Below are positions 1-10,513 of a stretch of 64,000 bases of DNA, piece after piece (the stretch's first letter is position 1; every line of letters begins with the position of its first letter). The notes beneath the pieces are model-generated. The model saw nothing but the letters and a program-made list of their open reading frames with translations. It was not told the origin of the DNA and made no database searches. Location: the NCBI GenBank assembly GCA_026874595.1, contig CM049314.1, positions 9,230,729-9,294,728 of the forward strand, given 5' to 3'. The position numbers and the translations under genes are program-made. This stretch comes from Sipunculus nudus. Lineage: Eukaryota > Annelida > Sipuncula > Golfingiida > Sipunculidae.

Positions 1-193
1 CAGGCCCGAAAGACGAGTTGCGAAGTGGAAAGTCGGATGAGACTGACATGTTCAATGATATCAGTTATACTTTCTCAGTTATAGTGACAGTTATAGCTGG
101 GTCCTAACAAGCGTCAGTTATCTGATTATCGCCCGGGTGCCGATACCGGCACCGGCGTGAAACTCGGAGTAATAACACGATGCTTAACGTTTA

Positions 194-198
<5 letters not shown>

Positions 199-248
<50 letters not shown>
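199..248. repeat. (AT)n microsatellite
   Basis: About 50 bases of uninterrupted alternating A and T, the first of several long AT tracts in the window. No coding frame runs through it. Confidence 0.95.
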
Positions 249-251
<3 letters not shown>

Positions 252-351
252 CCTTTTTATTTGTAACACTCTGTCGGTAATTCACACACGTGTATGAATC
301 CTAATATTATGACAGAGTGGAAGCCCCAGTCCAGAACCACGTACCGAGTCC

Positions 352-385
352 GGGTGCGAGTCCCTATAAATGTGGACTCGAACCC
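352..385. repeat. 12-bp inverted repeat (hairpin)
   Basis: GGGTGCGAGTCC (352-363) and GGACTCGAACCC (374-385) are inverted copies with one mismatch around a 10-base loop. The right arm resembles a tRNA T-arm (ACTCGAACCC), but no other tRNA parts surround it. It may be part of a decayed mobile element; function unknown. Confidence 0.6.
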
Positions 386-820
386 AAGAAACACGAGCAA
401 ACTACATCAATGGTTTATGTGTTCTCCTACATGCTGGAGAACATCTCGGATAGCGAGCAATGTACGAGTTTATACCAGAGTTTGATGTGGCTGACCGAGT
501 TATAACCTAGATGTATTTACTTGCCTAATATTTGCCGTCGTATTAACTCCTCGTGACATACATATGAGCTATGTTGTTTCAGTTTATAGCCAAGGGTCTA
601 CCGTTATCAAGATCGTTGTCTTTACTTAAAATGTTCCCACACCCTATGTAATAAAGATATTTATGTATACGGTATACATGTCTAGCATATCCAATTATTT
701 CTGAAATCACGTTTGTTTAATGAACAAATGATTAAAATCCATTCACCATACACTTTCTATCTAGGTTTCAAGGTGATTACGGGGATCCGCTCCGCGTACA
801 GACTTGCTTACTTGGCTGAT

Positions 821-846
821 TGCTCTCTCGCTCTCTCTCCCTCCCT

Positions 847-916
<70 letters not shown>
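821..916. repeat. (CT)n / (CCCT)n microsatellite
   Basis: A pyrimidine tract that begins with CCCT units and becomes about 65 bases of pure CT. The Ser/Leu and Arg/Glu reading frames here are artefacts of the repeat. Confidence 0.95.
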
Positions 917-918
<2 letters not shown>

Positions 919-2446
919 AATGCTGAAGGACATATGACCTTGCCATTACCCGGGGACCAGTTTGTACAGCCGGACCATTAAAGGGAATGAGTGGAGTAAG
1001 AATTTACCTTGACAAAGATTTATGATTGAGCATATTATACGGGTCCGTTGTCCATTCCCCTACAAAAAATAGCTGAACAGCTAAATAGAAATTTCTGAAA
1101 TATAGAATAAATAAACGATACACCCGGATTAGGAAAATAAATGTACATTGTCGTGGAATATATAATGAAGACACGCCTGGTCGTACCTGTGACTGACGCG
1201 AGATTTACGGATCATCAGGTTTTGTTCAGTCAAGCATGGAAACATTGTTGTAACAGGTATTCGTCAAGTATTATTAAGTAGCACTTAGCAAACTAAAGCT
1301 GAACTAGTTGACCTTTATTATTTAATTCACAATGCTCCATGTGAGTTTGTATTTTAGTGTCGATCTAAACCGTCCCGTTTTTAAGTTCTGTATATTTCGT
1401 GGTGGTTTTCGTCACATGGGTCATAGCTTGGATTGTGATTCCAGTGTCCACAGTAAATTTACATTGTTATAATCTAAAGCTTTATCGCATTTCGGGAAGT
1501 CCTTCTTGGGTAAAGACATGCCATCATAAGTTGAAATAACCATGAGCTAACCCATTCGGCTAACAGGTACAGGAACAAAGAACTGGAATGAGTAACATTC
1601 AACGTCGAAGATCGCCCTCTAGTGGCAGTTGGTGTAACTACATTAATGGTCACCACAAAGCCTACAATTTGGGTGTCGATGGAATTAAATGTCTTTCTCC
1701 TATTTGAAGTGTACCAGTATTTGATTCTAACGCAAAGGCAATCCTAGTTACGGCAGAATCCGAGCTCTTTGGCGGATAATACGACTCCTATTGCGTGCCA
1801 GTCGAGGGTTCTCTATAATTAATTCACTGGGCGGGAATATACCACACTGGTCACTGGAGGGAGCGAGTCACCGTCACGTGGTTTAATGCATTCTGTGGTC
1901 ATATCGTTTAGTGTGTGTTAACTGGTAGTATGGGAAAACAGAATAACTGTTACCTGTTAATGTAATAGAAACGAAATCGTATTAATCTTTGATAACAAGG
2001 TATTTTGCTGTTCATTAACCTAAAAATGATTCCTTATAATTAATATTTTTTTTATTTAAATTCATTTTTTGGTGTAAAAGAAAACATGTATGTATGCTTA
2101 TAGATTCCACAAATAATAAACTCATAATTATAATATAAAAAAGTCAACCATTATCACTTGAACTACATTTGCTTGTCTACCTTCTACTTCAATTATTTTA
2201 GCTCAGTTTGTTTAGGGTGCAGTTTGGCCACTTTTTTTTTAATTTTGGCCATTTTAATTTTAGTTTCCAGATTGCAATACAGCATAAACTTCAATAAGTT
2301 TAATTGCAAGCTCTGCAAAACTATATAACAGTCAAACATCCGAGGTCGGTATACAAAATAATCCCGGTGCAATACAGATAGTTAGGCATTTAAAACCGCC
2401 TTAGGCGTACATCTTTAAAATTGTTAGACTTTCTTATGAATTTCAG
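917..2446. other. Intergenic, no gene seen
   Basis: AT-rich sequence with frequent stops in all frames and no exon-like stretch. The only notable site is a CTCF-like motif on the minus strand at 1612-1625. Confidence 0.5.
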
Positions 2447-3305
2447 CAGGTATACTTGTTATGGGTTCATAACTGAAATAAGATTTCAGTTATGGGAATC
2501 CTCTTATGGAAAAGCGTAGCAAGGGTATATTGGGATATTTGCAAAATAAACAGAGAAAATGGAGGCAATTAAGCAAATTTCTTACCAATAATGCCCATTA
2601 AACTGTTCTGGAGTAAAAATAAATTATGTAGAAGTGCCCTTATAAGGAAATTGTTAAGATTTCAACTCCTGTTGGTTTTTTTAGCCTGCCATGCTGTCAT
2701 GTTTATCTTTTGTCACATGACCCTGTCCTTGACCTTATTGATATGAGAAAAGTTGTCCTCTGATTATTGTCCCAAATAAATTATAGTAAATATTGTTTCC
2801 ATAACTTCCATAGGCAAATTGGTTAAAACCTTACAAGATATAGCCATAAACTTATAAAGGACTTATTGTAACCATATATTATCATTAACTCATAAGTATT
2901 ATTCATGAAATAAGATTTTTTTAAATAGATTTATTAGCAATAAATTACTCTGGTACACCAGAGGTCAGGTCACAGGTCAGGTCATGGGTGACCAGAGTTC
3001 ATGCCTCAGCAACATGGCTGTGTCAGTGATGGTCTTCTGCTCTTCTCTTCATGATAAAATGCTGTTATATCATATATAACATAAACAGGAGACTCCACAT
3101 GTATGGAAACTGATATATAAAGGATATATAGGTAGAGTGAACATAGTTTAAGCCGCATCTTATTCTTAATTACTCTTTTATTCTTTCCTTCTGATAAATC
3201 AGAAGGACCGCTACGATATTTCGTAAGAACATATTCAAGGCTGAGTATGGAGCCCGGGTCACCTGGTGTGTAATTCTCAGCCTTGCACCAAGGCAACAGG
3301 TATAC
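2447..3305 (+). mobile_element. 0.84-kb element, copy 1, with 9-bp target duplication
   Basis: The element spans 2456-3296 and is flanked by exact copies of CAGGTATAC (2447-2455 and 3297-3305). A near-identical copy lies at 44431-45240 with a different 9-bp duplication, so both are independent insertions. There is no long terminal inverted repeat and no poly-A end. Each end starts with TT followed by nested hairpins: GTTATG/CATAAC, then CATAACTGAAAT/ATTTCAGTTATG on the left; GCCTTG/CAAGGC, then CAAGGCTGAG/CTCAGCCTTG on the right. Inside are two tandem 12-mers of AGGTCA type (2962-2985). A minus-strand reading frame of about 95 codons is open in both copies, but its start codon lies in flanking DNA, so I do not call it coding. 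A 9-bp duplication fits Mutator-like or Merlin-like transposons, but no transposase is present; the class is open. Confidence 0.8.
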
Positions 3306-4348
3306 AAACACACATTAAGATTCTTACGCTCGTGTTATATGTGCAGTAGGAAAATGATATATTAACCTTCATTATATCAATAACACTTTCAATACCACCC
3401 AAGATTTCCTAATGTTGATAAAAAGAGATTTCTTTAAACCATTCATGAACAACAGACTTTAATAAAACAATTTTTGCTTTATAAACGACAGAGCTTATAA
3501 TGTTTATCAGATTTAACGTAAGGCTTATAGTATCGCAGTCATTTAGAACCAGTGCGTGCGTGCAGGGCTGTTTTGCATTAACTTAATTAAATATATACAG
3601 AAGGGTTTATATGCATTGTCATATGGGGTTTTATTCAAAGTATAAATGGCAAAATGGCTATATAACCTTTAATGTACAACCTGCTTATATCTTGCTAGCA
3701 TAATCTGTAGTGCGGGTATATCTAGATACCTTGTCATGTACTCTCTTTTTAACATATGCTGATAAAATTGCGTTTTAATCATAACTAGTTAAATATACTT
3801 TATGTTGAACAGATTCTGAAGGAAAAACAAAGTTTAACAGAGAGCAGCAATTACCGTTCGTGAAATAAAGTTACATATGATTAATATACAATATATTATA
3901 GTTTTATATGTCATATTATTAAGCTTCGTTTAACTTATGGATCCTTTCACATTAGATTTTCATGATAGATAATCAGCGGGCCTGGTCATGGAAACGAGTA
4001 GAGATTCCTTAATTTAAAAAAAATATTGTTTTGTGGCGCTCTAATATTGTATATTTAAATTAAATGGTACACTGATCAATCAATGTTAGGTTCTAACAGT
4101 AATTTCTTAATAAGAAAACCAATTTTTAGTTAAAATATGTTACCATTTATGAAGATTTTTCTCTTTAGATATGGTTTTACCTACATAACTGCCGTATTCT
4201 GACCATCTAGCCATTGGTCGTAAAGCCCTTTTTGACAATGAAAACCTGGATGCTATAGTAGGCCGCACACAGAGCGGACGAAAAAATTACCAGATCGGAC
4301 CGGGCTTTAATGCTTGGCTAGCAGTCCGGACCGAATCCTGGCCAAATT
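3306..4348. other. Intergenic, no gene seen
   Basis: AT-rich DNA (TTTAAT, ATATAC and similar) without open frames or splice-flanked coding blocks. Confidence 0.5.
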
Positions 4349-4360
4349 TATATATATGTA

Positions 4361-4405
<45 letters not shown>
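4349..4405. repeat. (TA)n microsatellite
   Basis: An alternating TA tract with two TATG interruptions at its left end. It is bordered on both sides by short GC-richer stretches with several GGTCC/GGACC words. Confidence 0.9.
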
Positions 4406-4407
<2 letters not shown>

Positions 4408-5933
4408 CAGGACTGGTCCTTAGTTGTCCGGTCCTGTCCGGTCGAGTCCGTTCTGTTTGCGGGGGTTTCAGGACTAGCACGATCGGGACTCTATCATTGA
4501 CCATTAAGAGCAGCTCTATGAATCACACGATGGACGTACACTTTTGAAGATGGTGAATTATGGGAAATTAAGTGTGTGACATGGAGATTGGTATTCTCTT
4601 TAGCACCTTTAATTGGCAACTCGACTATAAAGATTGAGACGTAATAGGCTGATACTTGAATTTTGTAACACAAAATGCCTATCCTAACTTCTAATACACA
4701 AATTACAATAACACGTAACACAATTTTTAGATTTTTTTTTTTTTTTGGGGGGGGGGGATATAAAAAGCTCTCATGGACCCCTCCCCAACATTCTTTTTAA
4801 AATATCTTCTCTTTAAACCACTATATGTGCCATTGACCGCTCAAAAAGAGATCTCTTTAATTAGGTACTTGTGGATGGTGGACGCTGCCAAATGTTTGAA
4901 AAGTGATATTTAAACGCTCTTGAGCGGTTAATTGCATGTCTTGGGTAAATAGGCACTCAAAATTATGAAAGCCGGTTTGATTATAATGCCATTTAGGCCC
5001 CTGACATTATAGCGTTAAAGTGCCTTCACATCTTGTATCGAGGACCGCACTGTAATGTGCCATGAGGAAACAAATATTTAACAACGCCCAGCGTACAAGC
5101 AGGTTGTCACTTTACAAAACCCAGACCAGCTGTTTTAGTAAACGTCTAAAAAACACCTCCCATGTGCGGGAAAGGTTCCGTTTTAACTCAGCACATTGGA
5201 AAATCACCCTGCATGTTTGTTTGATTTCTGACACCATGAACAGTGTGCACAGGTACGGCTCTCGTCGGTTTCTTGGCGACAGCCATCTTGTACGCGATAC
5301 AAGAAATAACTCGTTACCATAGAGACAGATTTTAAACTTTGGTTTGTAAGTTTACATATACTCTTCTATGTCACATTTTTCACTAATTATGATTATTAAT
5401 AATAATATTTTGGCCTAGTAATAAGATTACCGGCTGTTATACCACGATATCAAGGCAACAGGATGGATGGACATATAGTACATTCCCCCTATGGCTTGTA
5501 TCAAGAATCAGGTTAAGCTTACCAGTCCAACATAAATGATGTGAGTATTCACGGCAGGGATAAGATAAAAGAAAATAACATATGCAAAGGCTGCAGTCTC
5601 TGAAATGCAGTACAAACAGGTACTCCAATTAATTTGTACCGAAGGCGATTAGATAGTTTAATCTATAGATAAATCTGAATATAATATTACAACTTCTTTT
5701 TTTAATACTTTTGTGTACTGTGTCTTTGTTTTCACTCAGCACTATGTCTTATATATGATATCACCCGCAAAGCATATTCCTGTATTGATATGAAATAGAT
5801 CTTGTATCTTGTACCTTGTAAAACGACGGTTGCGGAAGGGGCCCGCCAATGCTTTTATTATCGACCCCCCCCCTTTTGAGTCCCAAGCCTGTGGAATATA
5901 CAAACGATTCACATAAGCAGAAAATGAAATACT
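4406..5933. other. Intergenic, no gene seen
   Basis: It contains a T run followed by a G run at about 4732-4757. The frame 5062-5322 has no splice context or recognisable domain. Confidence 0.45.
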
Positions 5934-5939
5934 TTTATT
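5934..5939 (-). terminator. Poly(A) signal AATAAA for the minus-strand core-domain gene
   Basis: TTTATT on the plus strand reads AATAAA on the minus strand, about 460 bases past the stop codon at 6399. It is the clearest hexamer downstream of that gene; transcript data are lacking, so the choice is inferred. Confidence 0.4.
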
Positions 5940-6398
5940 AACTGTGGATTTTTATTCTAAGCTTTTTGTTCACAGCAGCTTAAGGCAGACATTATTAAAC
6001 GTACAACCATAAAAAAGTCAACTTATACAAAGCATGGACTAGATATTATATATAGTAATTATATTTATTTGAACGTAGACCTTTAGTGGACGTTATATTG
6101 AGGCATCTTGTTTTCTAAACATTTGAAACTTGTTCCTTAGGGACTATATTTTTAATGTGCCACTGAATATACAGGAAAACAATCGTTAACATTTACATTA
6201 AACCTGGTTTCTTAAATAAGAACATGCATATTTTTTTACTCATATACTCATTTAAATCCCCAAATAGAAACATTTGTTATCAGTATTTTCATAAATGAAA
6301 AATTACAAGTTTGAGCGCCATCTATTGTCAAATCTGACAGGTACACAAATCCATGTAAAAGACATAAAGCACAATAGTTATGCCTGAACCACACAAGT

Positions 6399-6935
6399 TT
6401 ATGGCTTGTTGACCATAACCTTGTGGTTGACAGAAGCACTTGTTTGATTCCTATCTTCACTTTCACCTATTCTGATTTGGTCTTTACGTATTCCATTTAA
6501 ATTAAAACGCTCTTTCTTAGTTTTGTTCGTGACGTCATACTTGTGTTCTTGAGATTTTCTTTTTGCCCATGTTTCTGTGTAAGCGCATGTCTCAGAGTCA
6601 GGACAGAAGTGACTTGAATATTCCACCAACACCCAGCCAAGACTATTTAGTTTGTCACCAATTTGATGTCGGCTCATTCCATTATTACTGGTGAGCGTGA
6701 CGTAACCATTTCCATCATAACACACGTCGACGACGCCCGAATATTTCACTCCGGTACAAACTTGCGGACAGCGTCTGATTTCCCTCAGACACGTGACCAA
6801 GGTGCCATCCGGTACTGACGTATCAATGCTTAGTATTGCAGTCACGTGACCGGACATGACGATTCCTCCGTTGACGCAAGGTTCTTCCTTGATCTGTACT
6901 ATTTTATCATCATTGTTTTCGTGCATTTGGTCCAT
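6399..6935 (-). CDS. Unrecognised 178-residue protein, paralogue of the 10514 gene
   Basis: I do not recognise the family. The start is placed at the ATG at 6935 because the bases just before it on the minus strand read like an intron 3' end (pyrimidine-containing tract, then TTTCAG). This implies a 5' non-coding exon upstream; a strong donor (AAGGC|GTAAGT) sits at 9631/9630. The N-terminus holds VQIKEEP (residues 13-19), which fits a sumoylation consensus. Residues about 23-125 match the core of the protein at 10514-11167: GHVTAIL near residue 30, a CLREI/CLKDI helix-like piece, GNGYVTL, then RHQIGDKLNxLGW, then FCPxxxxC. The C-terminal tail is basic and differs between the paralogues. There is no signal peptide or membrane segment, so a cytoplasmic or nuclear protein is likely. 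Conservation between two divergent paralogues supports it as real. Confidence 0.75.
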   Translation of the reverse strand: MDQMHENNDDKIVQIKEEPCVNGGIVMSGHVTAILSIDTSVPDGTLVTCLREIRRCPQVCTGVKYSGVVDVCYDGNGYVTLTSNNGMSRHQIGDKLNSLGWVLVEYSSHFCPDSETCAYTETWAKRKSQEHKYDVTNKTKKERFNLNGIRKDQIRIGESEDRNQTSASVNHKVMVNKP

Positions 6936-7589
6936 CTGAAACATTGGGTAGAAAATATATTATTTAAGACGTAAGGTCTTTTATTATCTTTTATATATTA
7001 ATCTTATTATAACAATTAAAATGAACCTAACTTCAGGATTCAAAACACACTTCCATGGAAAGAAGATGTACTACATATAAAATTAAACCATTTTTTTAAT
7101 ATAAAACGTTATATTTTATTATAGGATATTACATATCGAGTACATATCTAATATCCATTAAAGCCGTAAGATTCTAATGTATACATAAACCTACTTTTAT
7201 GATGCTATATAGTTTTTTCCTGTTATTCCTGTCCCCTCAAGGTCTGTCAAGACTATGGCTTCACTATGCTTATAGTCGTTAATATATATACACCCCTGGT
7301 ACAGCTGACCGACTTTATTAATTGGTTACACCAACATATCAAGAAACAAATACAGGTCAGTAGTGTTAAAGAATGAAATGCCTGAACCAGATTCCTGGAT
7401 ACGTGGTCTTAGGAAAGCCAACACATAATGATTCACTCAGGTATTCCTTACTGAGCACGCCATCCGCAAGACAGCTTTTCTCACCTGTTTTATATTCAGT
7501 GCATAATCATTATGCACAGGTCAGAGAGAATCAATACAAAGGTCCTCCCAAATTATATCCCTGACTTGACCGAGCCAGCGAGTAGATTG

Positions 7590-7997
7590 TTCAATATTGT
7601 AATGCAATCAGAAGCAGTTGCAGTTGGTCATTTAAACATAGAAATATATAAATTGATTTGACCTGAGGCCAGACAAAAAAAAATATTGTTTTACCGATTC
7701 GCCGCTTACATTTTTCGTTGAACTCCTTTTTTACCGAATTTGTTAATGTTACTGAAGTATTTTTTAAGGTACTGAATATGAACTTTATGTTTGTGTTAAT
7801 CATACACAACATTGCAAGAATCTATTTTTTCCTGTAATATTTAACTTAATATCTTTTGAGAGTTTGCCTGTAAAAGCTTTAATGGACCTTCATACACCAA
7901 AATATTTCCATTGTTTGATAAGATAAGGCAACAATCATATTCAGATATTGGAATACAATCAGAATCAAACCAGGAGCAGTTGCACATTTATCCATAG

Positions 7998-8049
<52 letters not shown>

Positions 8050-8225
8050 ATTTGACCTGAGGCCAGACAAAAAAAATATTGTTTTACCGATTCGCCGCTA
8101 AAATTTTTCATTGAACTCCTTTTTTTACCGAATTTTTTAATGTTACATTAGTATTTTTTAAGGTACAGAATATGAACTATATGTTTGTGTTGATCATATA
8201 CAGTATTGCAAGAACCAGAATTGTT
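7590..8225 (+). repeat. Tandem duplication, unit about 350-390 bp, with (TA)n expansion
   Basis: Two diverged units are adjacent. Both contain an AGAAGCAGTTGCA/AGGAGCAGTTGCA start, then TTGATTTGACCTGAGGCCAG, an A run, TTTTACCGATTCGCCGC, and an end near TTGCAAGAA. Unit 1 starts near 7590 and unit 2 near 7938. Unit 2 has a 48-base (TA)n tract (8001-8048) where unit 1 has only ATATATAA. Confidence 0.8.
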
Positions 8226-8663
8226 TTTGTATTTTCTAGGCAAGCTGGCAAAATTCAACAATTGTGTCTCGACTTGTAAAAAAAAATGGCCCGATGACAC
8301 TATAATTTTTTTGGCTTAAGGTTGCCCTTTGACTTTGCCTGTTCAAACATGTTACGGCAGCCATTGTATGAGTCTATAAAGGTTTTTGGCGGAAACATTA
8401 TACCTTTGTAATGTACATTTTTCAGGATAATCCCCAACCCTTATTTCCAGAAATACGGATTATAAACAGTGTATTGTACAACGGAGAAACTGATAAATGG
8501 AGGTTATTGTTTATCATCCTCTTGTGAGATTAAGAGGTCAAACACATTAATGTGAAATATTGCTAATTTATGATAGCACATATATTTATTTTTATTTTTC
8601 AATCAGTTGATGAATATGATGTTTGGAGATATTTGCATATTCAGTGCAACTTCTATTCTCTTA

Positions 8664-9110
8664 CATTGTTTGATAGGATAAAGCAAGAATACATTTTTCC
8701 TGTAATATTTAACTTAATATCTGTTAAGAGTTTGCCAGTAAAAGCTTTACTGGACCCTCATACACCGATATTTTTACATTGTTTGAAAAGATTAAGCAAG
8801 AATCTATTATTTTCCTGTAATATTTTATTTAATATCTTTTGAGAGTTTGTCAGTAAAAGCTTTAATGGACCCTCATACACCGAAATTTTTACATTGTTTG
8901 AAAAGATTAAGCAAGAATCTATTATTTTCCTGTAATATTTTACTTAATATCTTTTGATGGTTTGTCAGTAAAACCTTTAATGGTCCTTCATACACCGAGA
9001 TTTTTGCATTGTTTGATAGGATAACGCAAGAACAAATTTTTCCTGTAATATTTTATTTAATTTTTTAAGAGTCTCCAGTTAAAGGTTTAATGGACCCTTA
9101 AACATTATCG
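8664..9110 (+). repeat. About 115-bp tandem repeat, roughly four units
   Basis: CATTGTTTGA recurs at 8664, 8777, 8892 and 9007 (spacing 113-115). Each unit continues with AGCAAGAA, TTTTCCTGTAATATTT, then GTAAAAGCTTTA-type and TGGACCCTCATACACCGA words. A further unit lies at about 7811-7930 (CATTGTTTGA at 7909), inside the neighbouring duplication, so the two repeats are interleaved. The frame 8570-8842 is only this repeat read through. Confidence 0.85.
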
Positions 9111-9630
9111 CTTTAAAAACAGTTTTGTCATCTAGACCCTTCGACAATTTAACTTCATAGATATTCTGATGATTTTGCCACGGAAAAGGTCAATGTCATA
9201 ATTAATTCCCCTGTCACTCAAAGTGTATTGTACCATGCACATGGTATAATCAGTCAGTAAAATATTTATACTTCTTAAAACCCATAAAGCATGAAGTGAC
9301 CTATAAGTACTGTTGACACTATTGCTCATCGATTGCATACATGCTACAGCGTTTTAACATGTAAGACCAACGGCAATTGGTCAACCCTGCGCAATATGCG
9401 CATTCACTCCAATATACCACAAGTATTATTAAATACAGTGTCTGCTGTGGAACGTTTTGAATTATGTTTCATAGGAGCCACTATAAGTATCAGTCATCAA
9501 TATCCTATATTTACTCTTTAAATGAACATTGTAACGCTTAGATGACATTCTATATGTAACAAGTGCGCACAGGTCATCTAAGATAATGCTGTAACAACGT
9601 AGCAGTTACGACAAAATTAATAAAACTTAC

Positions 9631-9872
9631 GCCTTGGTTGGCAGCTTCTAGACACGGGTGAGTATATATGGACAATGGATAATGCTGGACTGCATAGTCA
9701 AGCCCGGTAACCACGTGACTGTGTGCTAATACAGCGAGAACCTTTCTGCACCCAAGGCTTGACCTTGGTGACGTTACAGTGTATATATAAACGTGAATAC
9801 GCAGTCTTACAATAACAGAAGTGTCCTTACCTTGACAGGATTTAGCTACAAAAACGAGCCGCTTTATATAGG
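9631..9872. promoter_or_regulatory. Candidate bidirectional promoter between the paralogous genes
   Basis: The core TATATATAAAC at about 9782-9792 reads as a TATA box on both strands. On the plus side it could start a short exon ending at a weak donor near 9872 (AGG|GTAAAT) for the 10514 gene. On the minus side it could start an exon of roughly 125 bases ending at the strong donor at 9631. Nearby are a CRE-like GTGACGTTA (about 9768) and an E-box CACGTGAC (about 9713). Gene orientation supports the idea; start sites are not observed. Confidence 0.4.
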
Positions 9873-10513
9873 GTAAATATAGTCTGTGTACATTTTGGTA
9901 TTTATAGATTTTTTTTCTGAATTTTTATGTAAAATATCTTCTTTCGCACTGTCATTTATATGAGGTGTTCTTCATCTATACAGTTTTCTTATTTTATCAG
10001 GTTCTGCTGTTGAAACTTACTTTTATAGTATTTATTTTGACTAAAAATAAAAAAATAGGAAAACAATTTGAATTATTTTTTATTAGTAATCATATTTCAT
10101 AATATGTTATTTTGTATTTTTTTTTATCTTGAAGTTAGTACTTTGTGTTCAAGTCAATTTACACACATCCCTATATCAAAGTTTGTATAGATATTAATAT
10201 GCCACACAGAAAATATTTTTATTTTGCATTTTAAGCCACACTTATTAAATTGTTCATCATTCTGGCATATGAAAGCAAATGAACTTTTGTAAAAAAAAAA
10301 AAACAGTAAGTTTCAAAATGTACCAGTCTAATCAGTCGCTTTTTTTCTTTACAAGCAAGAAGTAAATAACAAATAAATTTAAGAAAAGATGAGGTATCAA
10401 TGTTTTAAATTTTTATCCAGACATATAATATTTGTTCCCTAAATTTATACCACTTAACTGGTACTAATATGATAATTACCATGAGTTATGTTCTAATTGT
10501 AAATACCAGAAAA

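Larger units (their letters stand above)
6936..9630 (-). other. Proposed 5'-UTR intron of the 6399-6935 gene
   Basis: Bounded by GTAAGT at 9630 (minus) and TTTCAG at 6936. The two sites are good, but pairing them is inference without transcripts. If correct, the intron contains the whole tandem-repeat field at 7.59-9.11 kb. Confidence 0.35.

Noticed and set aside
352-385. tRNA gene suggested by ACTCGAACCC
   Set aside because: No acceptor, D or anticodon arms can be folded around it.
713-946. Ser/Leu and Arg/Glu repeat proteins
   Set aside because: Pure translation of the (CT)n microsatellite.
3236-3296. Helitron 3' end (hairpin near the terminus)
   Set aside because: Helitrons make no target duplication and end in CTRR; this element has a 9-bp duplication and ends in GGCAA.
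2456-3296. Solo LTR
   Set aside because: No TG...CA ends, and a 9-bp duplication is longer than the 4-6 bp usual for LTR elements.
3006-3311. 101-codon minus-strand frame nearly identical to 44950-45252
   Set aside because: Identity is due to the mobile element; the start codons lie in different flanking DNA and no known domain is present.
8570-8842. 90-codon plus-strand frame
   Set aside because: It is the 115-bp tandem repeat read in one frame.
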